A stretch of DNA of 64,000 bases from Luteibacter sp. (GTDB lineage: Bacteria > Pseudomonadota > Gammaproteobacteria > Xanthomonadales > Rhodanobacteraceae): the NCBI RefSeq assembly GCF_009912395.1, contig NZ_WNDO01000005.1, forward strand, positions 124,001-188,000. The letters run 5' to 3'. The notes beneath the pieces were generated by a model. That model did not search any database and was not told where the DNA came from. It worked only from the letters and a program-made list of their open reading frames with translations. The translations under genes were made by a program, and so were the position numbers. Shown here piece after piece: positions 26,204 through 36,901 of the stretch (within the stretch, counting starts at the first letter, position 1; each line of letters opens with the position of its first letter).

Positions 26204-27612
26204 CATTCGTGAGTTACGCCCAGAATTTCGAAGATGTGATGCTTCGACGTGCCCTCGGGCACGTCGAGCACGGTTTCTATGTGGACGTGGGTGCGCAGCA
26301 CCCGGTCAAGGATTCCGTGACCAAGGCTTTTTCGCTGCGTGGTTGGCGAGGCATCAATATCGAACCGGTGAAGCACTGGTTCGACATGCTCGCCGCCGAT
26401 CGGCCGCACGATATCAACCTCAACCTGGCGGTTGCCGAGTCCGAGGGTGTCCTCGACCTGTTCGAAGTCGAGGGCACCGGCCTGTCCACAACCGACCCGG
26501 CGTTTGCGGAGCGACATCGAAGTGAAGGGCGCGAGGTCATCGCCCATAGCGTTCCCACGATGACTCTCGACCACATCTTCGACGAGTACCGCGTCGGCGA
26601 GGTGCACTTCCTCAAGGTCGACTGCGAGGGTGCGGAGCGCACCGCGCTGGCATCCTGCTCCCTTGCAACGGTTCGCCCCTGGATCGTCGTCGTGGAAGCG
26701 ACCCTGCCCAACAGCCAGGTCAGCGTACATGAGCAGTGGGAGTCGCTACTGGTGGATCGTGGCTACATTCACGCCTACAACGACGGTCTGAATCGATACT
26801 ACGTTGCCGAAGAACGACGTGAGTTGCTTCCGTCCTTCGCATTGCCACCCAATGTCTTCGACGACTTCGTGCGCGTCGAGGATGGCCAGGCGCACGATGG
26901 ACTGAACGAGGCGCACGTAAGACTCCGGGCCGCCCTCGTCGACGCGGCGGAGGCACGTAGTACTTCCGCGTCGTTGGCCCAGCACCTGAATCACCTCGAT
27001 GCGCAGCATGGGCAGTGGCGAGAGACCGAGCATGCCGAACGGGTGGCCGTCACCCAGGAACGCGATGCGCTGGCGGCCTCTCTCGCGGACACGGAATCGC
27101 GCCTGCGCCAAGCGGAACAAAGCCGCGCGGAAGCTTACCGACGTGCCGCTTCGTCCTCATCCGCGACGGAGAATGAGCAGGTCGATGAACTGCTGCGCCG
27201 GCAACACGAGCTGATCAGGACGACGGAAGCGCTGAGGGTCGCCTGCGAAGAGCGCGACCGCCATATCGCGTCGCTGATTTCCAGCACCTCGTGGCGCATC
27301 ACGGCTCCCATGCGCTGGGTGCGGATCGTCATCGGCCGTGCCGTGAGAATCCTCTGGTCCGTGGCCCGCCCTTCCGTGGCGCGGATCGCGCGTGCCTTGC
27401 GACCGGCTGCCCGGAAGGCGCTTGATATTCCCGTCGTGCGATCGGCGGCACGCGTACTTGTCCATCCGGACTCGCGCATCGGACGCCGTGTCCGGATATT
27501 CCTGTTTCCGCAATCGGTGGCGAACCCGGTCGCCGTGCCATTGGCGCCTTCGGAAGAAGCCGCCGCCGTGGAAAAAATGTTGCGTCGAGCCATCAACCGG
27601 CAACGTCGGTAA
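26200..27612 (+). CDS. FkbM-family methyltransferase with long coiled coil
   Basis: 470 residues. Residues 1-230 are an FkbM (Methyltransf_21) domain: GFYVDVGAQHPVKDSVTKAF, GWRGINIEP and LKVDCEGAE. About residues 237-365 are strongly heptad-like (QERDALAASLADTESRLRQA and EQVDELLRRQHELIRTTEAL). Then comes SSTSWRITAPMRW, a motif common behind coiled coils in polysaccharide-locus proteins, and a basic amphipathic tail to 470. A methyltransferase plus coiled coil plus basic tail next to a Wzt with a binding domain recalls WbdD, which caps and measures O chains in E. coli O9a. No kinase domain is seen, so the match is by layout only. The start overlaps the wzt stop (ATGA). Confidence 0.8.
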   Translation: MTFVSYAQNFEDVMLRRALGHVEHGFYVDVGAQHPVKDSVTKAFSLRGWRGINIEPVKHWFDMLAADRPHDINLNLAVAESEGVLDLFEVEGTGLSTTDPAFAERHRSEGREVIAHSVPTMTLDHIFDEYRVGEVHFLKVDCEGAERTALASCSLATVRPWIVVVEATLPNSQVSVHEQWESLLVDRGYIHAYNDGLNRYYVAEERRELLPSFALPPNVFDDFVRVEDGQAHDGLNEAHVRLRAALVDAAEARSTSASLAQHLNHLDAQHGQWRETEHAERVAVTQERDALAASLADTESRLRQAEQSRAEAYRRAASSSSATENEQVDELLRRQHELIRTTEALRVACEERDRHIASLISSTSWRITAPMRWVRIVIGRAVRILWSVARPSVARIARALRPAARKALDIPVVRSAARVLVHPDSRIGRRVRIFLFPQSVANPVAVPLAPSEEAAAVEKMLRRAINRQRR

Positions 27613-27635
27613 GTGCTTATCGTCCTTGGAGGTAT

Positions 27636-30600
27636 ATGCGAGTTGTAGTCGATCTGCAGGCATGTCAGTCCCCGGATGGTCGCATCCGGGGTGTGGGGCG
27701 TTATTGCCTTTCCCTGACCACCGCGCTGGCTCGCCAGAGCCGGGACCACGAGTTGTGGATCGCGGTAAACGGGGCCATGCCGGAATCGGTCGGCAACATC
27801 CGCGATATGTTCACGGGGATCGTGCCTCCCGAGCGGATCGTCGCCTGGGAAGGACTGTCGCCGACGGCATCGATGTATGCGGAGAACCACGAACGCTCGC
27901 GGGTGGCCGAACGTTTGAGGGAGGCCTTCCTCGAATCGCTTCAGGCGGACGTCGTCCTGACCGCGAGCATGGTCGATGGGTTTGTCGACTCCGTCGTCAC
28001 CTCGGTGGCGGAGCGCTCCGGTGCGCTGCAGGTCGCGATCCTGTTCGACCTCATACCGCTATTGCTTCCCGATACCTATCTCGTGAAGGAAGGACAGTCG
28101 GCATGGTACATGCGCAAGGTCGATCATCTGCGTCGCTGCGATCTCCTCCTGGCGATTTCCGAATCGGCGCGCGGAGAAGCGATTCGCATGTTGGACACCA
28201 ATCCGGACGATGTGGTGAACATCTCGGCCGCCGTAGGATCCGATTTCCGCAAGTCGCCGGTTCCCGTCACCACGTCCGCCGTGGGGCATAAATACGGCAT
28301 CGGAAAATCGTTTGCCATGTATGCGGGTGGCTTCGATCCGCGAAAGAACCTGGTGGCGTTGGTGAAGGCCTATGCCGCACTTCCGTCCGCCGTTCGCGCC
28401 GGCCATCAGCTCGTGATGGTAGGCAATATCGATACGGTCGAGTTCGACGAATTGGTCAGGGTGCGCGACGCGGTGGGTCTGTCGGCCGACGAACTGGTGT
28501 TCACGGGGTTCGTGTCGGATGCGGAACTGGTGCGTCTTTACAATGCCTGTTCGCTCTATGTCTTTCCGTCCACCCATGAAGGATTCGGCCTTCCGGCACT
28601 CGAGGCCATGGCCTGTGGAGCGGTAGTCATCGGTTCCTCCACGACCAGTCTTCCGGAAGTCATTGGCGTCGAGGAAGCTCTTTTCGATCCCAGGGACATC
28701 TCGGCGATCACGGCGAAGGTGCTGCAGGGTCTCACCGACGAGCCGTTCCGGGAGCGCATGCGCGAACATGCATCCGTCCAGGCCACGCGTTTTTCCTGGG
28801 AGGCATCGGCGGAAAAAGCCTGGGACGCCATGGAAGACGCGATACGACATCGATCCCGTGCACCGGAGCAGGAGCTTCCGACACGAAGCGCATCGGTGGT
28901 GGCGCTCCTTGCCGAATCACCGGTGGATCCGGCTTGCGTCGCTCAGGCGCTGGGCTATGTTCCTGGACGCGTCGAGCTGTTCTGCAAATCGCGCTCCTCC
29001 GGAGCTTCCGATGGTGTACGTGGCGCCGCGCTGGCCGCCTTCCATGCCGCCGCCTTCGACGATGTCGTCGTGCATCTTTCAGACTCCTTGGACGGTGCGG
29101 ACCTGCTGGCCATGGTCCGAGACGTTCCCGCCACGCTTGTGCTGGCCTCCGATCGTGTCTCACAGGTCTTCAAGGCCCTGGCTTCCGCTGAGCCGGCTCT
29201 TCTGGCGTCGATGCTCTACCGATGGGGTGGGTATCGTGCCTTGGACGTTCTCGCCGCGGCGGATACCTCAGGGTTTGTCGATATTCCCTCGGAGGTGCTG
29301 GGGTATGGCGATGTCGCATGGTCCCTGGCCGTGTCCGGCGTAACCCGCTCGACGGGGACGCTGGTCGCCGACGTGGTGTCGTTGCCAGGGGTGTCGCGCT
29401 GGTCGCCCGAGGAAGTGACCCGACTGGCCATGGCGATCGCAGCCAACGAAGCGCCACGGTGCCACCTGCGCACGCTCTATGTCGACATATCCCACCTGGT
29501 GACGGAGGATGCGAAAACGGGCATCCAGCGCGTCGTCAGGCATATCGTCGCCGAGCTGCTCGCCACTCCGCCGGAAGGTTATCGGGTGGAGCCGATCTAC
29601 ATTCAACCGGATGGCGTGTTCCGCTACGCGCGTTCGTATTGCGTGCAGCGATTCCATCCGGATATCAGGTTGCCTGAGGATGCGCCGGTCCAGTTCAGAC
29701 CGGGCGACGTATTCGTTGGGCTGGATCTCGCCGCTCACCTGGTGCCCTATCTCAGGGATACCTACGTGCGGATGCGCAGCCGTGGCGTCGATATTCATTT
29801 CGTCGTTTACGACCTGCTGCCGCTGCTCCGCCCTGATTGCTTCGATCAAGCGGGGTTGCCGACGTTTCGCCTTTGGTATGAAGCCATCGCGGAGCTATCC
29901 GATGGCATCATCTGCATTTCGAGGACAGTCGCTGAGGAGTTCCGGCATTGGCTGCCCCAGGCCATGCCCGTGCGCGGCCGGCCATTGCGGATCGGCTGGT
30001 TCCATCTCGGTGCGGACCTCGTGCCGACCGCATCGCAGGAAGATGTCGATGGCGTGCTGCCTTTCGATCTTGGCGGCAAGCCCACCTTCCTCATGGTGGG
30101 AACCATCGAACCTCGCAAAGGGCACGCGCAGACCGTGGAGGCTTTCGAAGCGCTCTGGGCTCGTGGGCACGAGGTCAACCTGGTCCTGATCGGCAAGCCT
30201 GGCTGGCGGGTGGACGAATTGGTCAACCGACTGCGCAAGCATGACGAGGCGGGCAGGCGGCTCTTCTGGCTCGAACGGGCCGACGACTCCCAGCTCATCG
30301 CCATGTACCAGACGGCATCCGCCCTCCTGGCGCCATCGGAGGGCGAAGGGTTCGGTCTGCCGTTGATCGAGGCGGCCCAGTACGGGCGACCGATCATCGC
30401 CCGCGACCTTCCGGTTTTCCAGGAAGTAGCGGGCGAGCATGCCCACTATTTCTCGGGCACGGACGCGGCACCGATGGCGGATGCGATCGAGCGTTGGCTG
30501 GAGCTTTTCGCCAAGGGCGCCCATCCCCAGTCCTCCGGGCTACCCTGGTTGACCTGGGCACAAAGCGCCCGCCAACTGGCAGACGTCGCCGTCGGCGGGC

Positions 30601-30992
30601 AATGGCACGACTCCTGGTCACCAGGGAGCGTGCGTCGTTTCGCGGCCTCCGATTACCGAGCCGAGGCCACGGTCGGTTCTTTGGCCAGGGGGCGGCGTTC
30701 CTCCAGCCAGGTGCCAGGGCTGCTCTATGGCACCCCGACGTTCGCCATGAGCGCCGGCAACTATGAAATCGTCATCATGGGAAGCAGGGAAGGGGGCGGC
30801 TCGGCGTGGGTGGACGTCGAGGCCCATGGCGGAGCCTGGCGAATGGCCTCCGCCGCATTGACCGCCGGGGAGGGGCTGATCGGTCGCGTCGCCGTCGGGG
30901 TTCACGAGGACGTACGCGACCTTCGAATCCGGATCATGGTGGACGCAGGCGCCTCCGTTACGTTCGAAAGCGTTGAAATATCAGCGACTTGA
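27636..30992 (+). CDS. Double-domain GT4 glycosyltransferase with C-terminal beta region
   Basis: 1118 residues with two complete GT-B glycosyltransferase units. Unit 1 (about 1-415) opens VVVDLQACQSPDGRIRGVGR, has YAGGFDPRKNL and the EX7E motif EGFGLPALEAMACG near 313. Unit 2 (about 610-1010) opens TLYVDISHLVTEDAKTGIQR, has MVGTIEPRKGH and EGFGLPLIEAAQYG near 900. Between them lie some 190 residues without a recognised motif. After about 1020 a short beta-rich tail follows (SAGNYEIVIMGSREGGGSAW). Dual transferases of this kind often add two different residues of the repeat; D- and L-rhamnose donors are both made nearby. GGAGG precedes the ATG. A paralogue lies at 57445-60234. Confidence 0.88.
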   Translation: MRVVVDLQACQSPDGRIRGVGRYCLSLTTALARQSRDHELWIAVNGAMPESVGNIRDMFTGIVPPERIVAWEGLSPTASMYAENHERSRVAERLREAFLESLQADVVLTASMVDGFVDSVVTSVAERSGALQVAILFDLIPLLLPDTYLVKEGQSAWYMRKVDHLRRCDLLLAISESARGEAIRMLDTNPDDVVNISAAVGSDFRKSPVPVTTSAVGHKYGIGKSFAMYAGGFDPRKNLVALVKAYAALPSAVRAGHQLVMVGNIDTVEFDELVRVRDAVGLSADELVFTGFVSDAELVRLYNACSLYVFPSTHEGFGLPALEAMACGAVVIGSSTTSLPEVIGVEEALFDPRDISAITAKVLQGLTDEPFRERMREHASVQATRFSWEASAEKAWDAMEDAIRHRSRAPEQELPTRSASVVALLAESPVDPACVAQALGYVPGRVELFCKSRSSGASDGVRGAALAAFHAAAFDDVVVHLSDSLDGADLLAMVRDVPATLVLASDRVSQVFKALASAEPALLASMLYRWGGYRALDVLAAADTSGFVDIPSEVLGYGDVAWSLAVSGVTRSTGTLVADVVSLPGVSRWSPEEVTRLAMAIAANEAPRCHLRTLYVDISHLVTEDAKTGIQRVVRHIVAELLATPPEGYRVEPIYIQPDGVFRYARSYCVQRFHPDIRLPEDAPVQFRPGDVFVGLDLAAHLVPYLRDTYVRMRSRGVDIHFVVYDLLPLLRPDCFDQAGLPTFRLWYEAIAELSDGIICISRTVAEEFRHWLPQAMPVRGRPLRIGWFHLGADLVPTASQEDVDGVLPFDLGGKPTFLMVGTIEPRKGHAQTVEAFEALWARGHEVNLVLIGKPGWRVDELVNRLRKHDEAGRRLFWLERADDSQLIAMYQTASALLAPSEGEGFGLPLIEAAQYGRPIIARDLPVFQEVAGEHAHYFSGTDAAPMADAIERWLELFAKGAHPQSSGLPWLTWAQSARQLADVAVGGQWHDSWSPGSVRRFAASDYRAEATVGSLARGRRSSSQVPGLLYGTPTFAMSAGNYEIVIMGSREGGGSAWVDVEAHGGAWRMASAALTAGEGLIGRVAVGVHEDVRDLRIRIMVDAGASVTFESVEISAT

Positions 30993-31019
30993 TCGGCGGC
31001 ACCTACCTACGTACTGGAC

Positions 31020-31048
31020 TTGAGTCGCTTAAAGCCGTCATGGACAAT
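31020..31048 (+). promoter_or_regulatory. Candidate internal promoter before gmd
   Basis: TTGAGT (31020-31025) and GACAAT (31043-31048) are 17 bases apart in the 97-base gap between the double glycosyltransferase and gmd, each matching four of six consensus bases. Confidence 0.35.
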
Positions 31049-31053
31049 AGTGA

Positions 31054-33025
<1,972 letters not shown>

Positions 33026-33043
33026 CGCGCCAAGGATAGATCC

Positions 33044-34396
33044 ATGAAGTGTTTCAAGGCCTACGACATCCGTGGTCGCGTGCCCGATGAACTGAATGCC
33101 GATATCGCCTATCGCATCGGTCGCGCTTTCGCCCGGACGGTGGATGCGGGCGATGTGGTAGTTGGCTACGATATTCGCATCGACAGCCCGACCTTCGCCG
33201 CGGAAATCGCTCGGGGCCTCGCCGACGAGGGGCGCAACGTCATCGACATCGGCCTGTGCGGAACGGAGGAGGTCTACTTTCAGACCGCCCATCGCGGCGT
33301 GGCAGGCGGCATCATGGTGACGGCCAGCCATAATCCGATCGACTACAACGGCATGAAGCTGGTTCGCGAGAACGCCCGGCCGATCAGCGGCGATTCGGGT
33401 CTGCGCGATATCGAGCGTATGGTAGAGGACAACGCGTTCGAGGCGCCGACGCTCTCGCGAGGCGAGATACGCATCGACCACGACAAGACCGCCTATATCG
33501 AGCACTTGCTGGGATATATCGACCCGACGCAACTGCGCCCCCTCAAGATCGTCGTGAACGCGGGCAACGGTGGCGCCGGTGCAGTCGTCGATCTGCTGGA
33601 GAAACATCTGCCGTTTACTTTCGTTCGGGTCAACCACGAGCCGGACGGTACCTTTCCCAACGGTATTCCCAATCCGCTTCTTCCGGAAAATCGCGACGCG
33701 ACCGCAAGGGCGGTCATCGCATCGGGAGCGGACATGGGAATCGCCTGGGATGGTGATTTCGATCGTTGCTTCCTTTTCGACGCGAAAGGTGGCTTTATCG
33801 AGGGCTACTATATCGTCGGTCTGCTGGCCGCCCAGTTGCTCGAAAAGCATCCGGGTGCCCGGGTCATCCACGATCCTCGACTGACCTGGAATACGGTGGA
33901 CATGGTCGCGGCGGCCGGTGGCATCGCGGTGGAAAGCAAGACCGGGCATGCCTTCATCAAGGAGCGCATGCGGGCCGAAGACGCCGTATACGGCGGCGAA
34001 ATGAGCGCCCACCATTACTTCCGCGATTTTGCCTACTGCGATTCGGGAATGATTCCTTGGCTGTTGGTCGCGGAGCGAGTCGCCAGGTCGGGCGTCTCGC
34101 TGGAAGCCATGCTGGCGGCACGAATGGCTGCCTACCCCTGCAGCGGCGAGATCAATTTCCGGGTTCAGGACGCGGTGGCGACAGTGGCTCGCGTCGTCGA
34201 GCGCTATCGTCCTCAGGCGCAGACCGAAGAGAACATCGACGGTGTCAGCATGTCGTTCGGGACGTGGCGTTTCAACCTGCGCTCATCCAATACCGAACCA
34301 TTGCTTCGTCTTAATGTCGAAGCGCGTGGCGATGAGGAGCTCATGCGTGCTCGTACCGCCGAACTGCGGGAACTCATCGGTGGCGAGCCTGCCTGA
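33044..34396 (+). CDS. manB: Phosphomannomutase / phosphoglucomutase
   Basis: 450 residues. It interconverts mannose 6-phosphate and 1-phosphate (and probably the glucose forms, as XanA does in Xanthomonas). Seen: [14 protein letters not shown], the phosphoserine loop [13 protein letters not shown], the metal loop [11 protein letters not shown], the sugar loop [13 protein letters not shown] and the phosphate loop [15 protein letters not shown]. It is the last gene of the forward arm and converges on manC across a strong bidirectional terminator. Confidence 0.92.
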   Translation: MKCFKAYDIRGRVPDELNADIAYRIGRAFARTVDAGDVVVGYDIRIDSPTFAAEIARGLADEGRNVIDIGLCGTEEVYFQTAHRGVAGGIMVTASHNPIDYNGMKLVRENARPISGDSGLRDIERMVEDNAFEAPTLSRGEIRIDHDKTAYIEHLLGYIDPTQLRPLKIVVNAGNGGAGAVVDLLEKHLPFTFVRVNHEPDGTFPNGIPNPLLPENRDATARAVIASGADMGIAWDGDFDRCFLFDAKGGFIEGYYIVGLLAAQLLEKHPGARVIHDPRLTWNTVDMVAAAGGIAVESKTGHAFIKERMRAEDAVYGGEMSAHHYFRDFAYCDSGMIPWLLVAERVARSGVSLEAMLAARMAAYPCSGEINFRVQDAVATVARVVERYRPQAQTEENIDGVSMSFGTWRFNLRSSNTEPLLRLNVEARGDEELMRARTAELRELIGGEPA

Positions 34397-34410
34397 TCCC
34401 CGATGAGGTG

Positions 34411-34443
34411 AAAAAAAGGCGGCCCGTTGGGCCGCCTTTTTTT
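34411..34443. terminator. Bidirectional terminator between the two arms of the island
   Basis: AAAAAAAGGCGGCCC and its full complement flank a three-base GTT loop, giving a T run on both strands. It ends both the forward arm (manB) and the reverse arm (manC). Confidence 0.93.
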
Positions 34444-34453
34444 ATGCCCGAAA

Positions 34454-35866
34454 TCAGGCGCGTCCGTAAACATCCTCGAAGCGCACGATATCGTCTTCGC
34501 CCAGATAGCTTCCGGACTGTACTTCAATGAGTTCGAGGGGGACCTTGCCGACGTTGCGCAGGCGATGGGTCACGCCGAGAGGAATGTACGTGCTCTGGTT
34601 TTCGGTGAGCAGGAATACCTTTTCGCCGCAGGTGACTTCGGCCGTACCCGAAACGACGATCCAGTGTTCGGCGCGATGGTGGTGCATCTGAAGGCTGAGC
34701 ACGGAGCCCGGCTTGACCACGATACGCTTGACCTGGAAGCGCTCTCCCATGTCGATGGAATCGTAGCTGCCCCACGGGCGGTAGACCTGCCGATGAGCGA
34801 GATGTTCGCTACGCCCCGTACGATTCAACGTGTCCACGATCTTCTTGACATGCTGCACTTTGTCGCGTGAAGCGACGAGCGTGGCGTCGGGACTGGTAAT
34901 GACAACCACATCGTCCAGTCCCACCGTGGCTATCAGATGGCGATCATGGGAACGTACCAGGCTGTTGCGCGTGTCGTGGGCAATGACGTCACCTTGCGTC
35001 GCGTTGCCATCGTCATCCTTCGCGGAGGCCTCCCAGAGAGCGGACCATGAGCCAATGTCGCTCCAGCGGCAACTGACCGGCACAACGGCTGCATGAGCGG
35101 TCTTCTCCATCACGGCATAGTCAATGGAATCTTCGGGGACGGCCACCATGGCGTCCTTGTCGAAGCGTACAAAATCGAGATCCGGCTGCGCCGTAGTGAA
35201 GACCTTGCGTGCCGCATCGTGGATCGAGGGCGAGTGCTTTTGCAGTTCTTCCAGGTACCGGCTCGCCTTGAATAGGAACATGCCGGAGTTCCAATCGAAA
35301 TCACCGCTGGTGACGTAGGCCTGGGCGGTTTCCGCGTTGGGTTTTTCGACGAACTGGGCGACTTTGTATCCGTCGGCGGATACGGCTTCCGCACGCTTGA
35401 TGTAGCCGAAACCGGTCTCGGGGGCTTCCGGACGGATACCGAAGGTGACCAACCATCCATCGGTCGCCAGCGGTGTGGCACGACGGACAGCGTCGACAAA
35501 GCTGCCTTCGTCACCGATGAGGTGGTCGGCAGGAAGCACAAGGATGATGGCCTCGGAGTCATGCGAAGCCGCCTGCATGGCCGCCAGGGCGATGGCGGGA
35601 GCCGTGTTTCTTGCGGCGGGCTCCAGCAGGATCGCGGCGCCGTCGATGCCCAGCTCCTGGATCTGTTCGGCCACCGTGAAACGATGATCTTCGCTGCAGA
35701 CCACGATGGGGGTGCCGGCGTCGTCCAACTGGCGGGTACGTTTGACCGTCTGCTGGAATAGCGTGTCGTCCCCTACGAGAGCGAGGAACTGTTTTGGGCG
35801 GTTCTTGCGCGAAATGGGCCACAGACGGGTACCGCTACCGCCGCTGAGTATGACCGGGACAATCAT
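34454..35866 (-). CDS. manC: Mannose-1-phosphate guanylyltransferase / mannose-6-phosphate isomerase
   Basis: 470 residues, bifunctional type II enzyme. The N-terminal guanylyltransferase has VILSGGSGTRLWPISR, PKQFLALVGD and VEKPNAETAQ. The C-terminal cupin isomerase carries RPWGSYDSID, QVKRIVVKPGSVLSLQMHHH and RAEHWIVVSGTAEV. Together with manB it supplies GDP-mannose for gmd. It closes the reverse arm; GGAG lies eight bases before the ATG. Confidence 0.95.
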   Translation of the reverse strand: MIVPVILSGGSGTRLWPISRKNRPKQFLALVGDDTLFQQTVKRTRQLDDAGTPIVVCSEDHRFTVAEQIQELGIDGAAILLEPAARNTAPAIALAAMQAASHDSEAIILVLPADHLIGDEGSFVDAVRRATPLATDGWLVTFGIRPEAPETGFGYIKRAEAVSADGYKVAQFVEKPNAETAQAYVTSGDFDWNSGMFLFKASRYLEELQKHSPSIHDAARKVFTTAQPDLDFVRFDKDAMVAVPEDSIDYAVMEKTAHAAVVPVSCRWSDIGSWSALWEASAKDDDGNATQGDVIAHDTRNSLVRSHDRHLIATVGLDDVVVITSPDATLVASRDKVQHVKKIVDTLNRTGRSEHLAHRQVYRPWGSYDSIDMGERFQVKRIVVKPGSVLSLQMHHHRAEHWIVVSGTAEVTCGEKVFLLTENQSTYIPLGVTHRLRNVGKVPLELIEVQSGSYLGEDDIVRFEDVYGRA

Positions 35867-35945
35867 GAAATCCGCTCCAGGAGGACATTAACCCAGCAAT
35901 TATATCCCGGGACCAGTCCATAGGACGTGGCCCGGAATCTGCTGT

Positions 35946-36830
35946 TCAGTCAACAAGATCGGCCTCAGGATAGCTTCTGTACAGCCAGCGTGGCTTGCCG
36001 GGCTTTGCCGGCCTGTTGTTTCTGGCTCGTAGGAAGATGTATTGCCCGAGATCGTAGTCCCGGTTGGGGATCGTGGCGATCAATGGTGCAATGCGATCGA
36101 CGGGAAAGTAGAGATCCGAGTGGTTCGCATGGACATCCGAGGAAAAAAGGATCTCAAGGTCGAAGCCAAGGTGGTCCAGCATGAGGAACAGTTCATGCTT
36201 ATTGTACTCCCTGTTGTGCCGGCCGTAGACACCGTAGCCGGAGATGGGGTCGTACATGTTTTGCCCGGCCAGCATCTTGGCCACGTTCTCCAGGCGATTC
36301 ATGTTCGGCGTGGTCAGCACCAGGGCTCCCCCCGGCGTGAGCTTGTCCTTGATGCGCCGGAGTGCCCCTAGCGGGTCCGAGACGAGGTGTTCGATTACCT
36401 CGCAAAAGAGAATGACATCGAACGAGCCTTCGAAAGGAATGTCTTCGACATCGACGTTTCCATTGAGGAAATCGAAGGCGAAGGTTTCCCCTGTATCGAC
36501 ATGCTTGCAGGTTTGGGTGCCGCCACCGCCATCGATGCCGAAGTAGTTCGTGCAATGGACCTCGTGCTTGCGGAACTTCTTCAGGAGGATCGTCGTGAAA
36601 TAGGGATTCGCGCCGATCTCCAGAAGGCGACCGCGTGTATCGGGAACTAATTCCAATGTATGAACGAATCGCCTGAAATCTTCGTCCAGGTAGTTGGTCA
36701 GCTCAGATCGCGGCGCACCGTCGAGTGAGAAGCCTCCGAGATACGTCCTGAGGGTCGCTTCCGTCTGGGAAGACGGAAGCGACAGGGGGCGGTCGATATG
36801 CGAAAAGATAGACTCAAGCGGTAGGGCCAT
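35946..36830 (-). CDS. Class I SAM-dependent methyltransferase
   Basis: 294 residues. Motif I is RLLEIGANPYFTTILLKKF; after a gap come FDVILFCEVIEHLVSDPLGAL (motifs II-III with a His typical of small-molecule methyltransferases) and LTPGGALVLTTPN. It has no membrane segment. The acceptor is probably a sugar or polysaccharide made in the island, an inference from location alone. It sits between the frameshifted GT-C gene and manC, with gaps of about 75 bases on each side. Confidence 0.8.
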   Translation of the reverse strand: MALPLESIFSHIDRPLSLPSSQTEATLRTYLGGFSLDGAPRSELTNYLDEDFRRFVHTLELVPDTRGRLLEIGANPYFTTILLKKFRKHEVHCTNYFGIDGGGGTQTCKHVDTGETFAFDFLNGNVDVEDIPFEGSFDVILFCEVIEHLVSDPLGALRRIKDKLTPGGALVLTTPNMNRLENVAKMLAGQNMYDPISGYGVYGRHNREYNKHELFLMLDHLGFDLEILFSSDVHANHSDLYFPVDRIAPLIATIPNRDYDLGQYIFLRARNNRPAKPGKPRWLYRSYPEADLVD

Positions 36831-36901
36831 TGCATTTATCCTCGATACGGAAAATGGAACGGATAACTCAAGTGCAAGTATGAGCCGCCATTGCGGCTAA
36901 C

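Noticed and set aside
35833-35853. GGCGGTAG on the minus strand, resembling an ops/RfaH element of O-antigen operons
   Set aside because: It lies inside manC and is simply the codons of the GGSGTR nucleotide-binding motif, not an operon leader.
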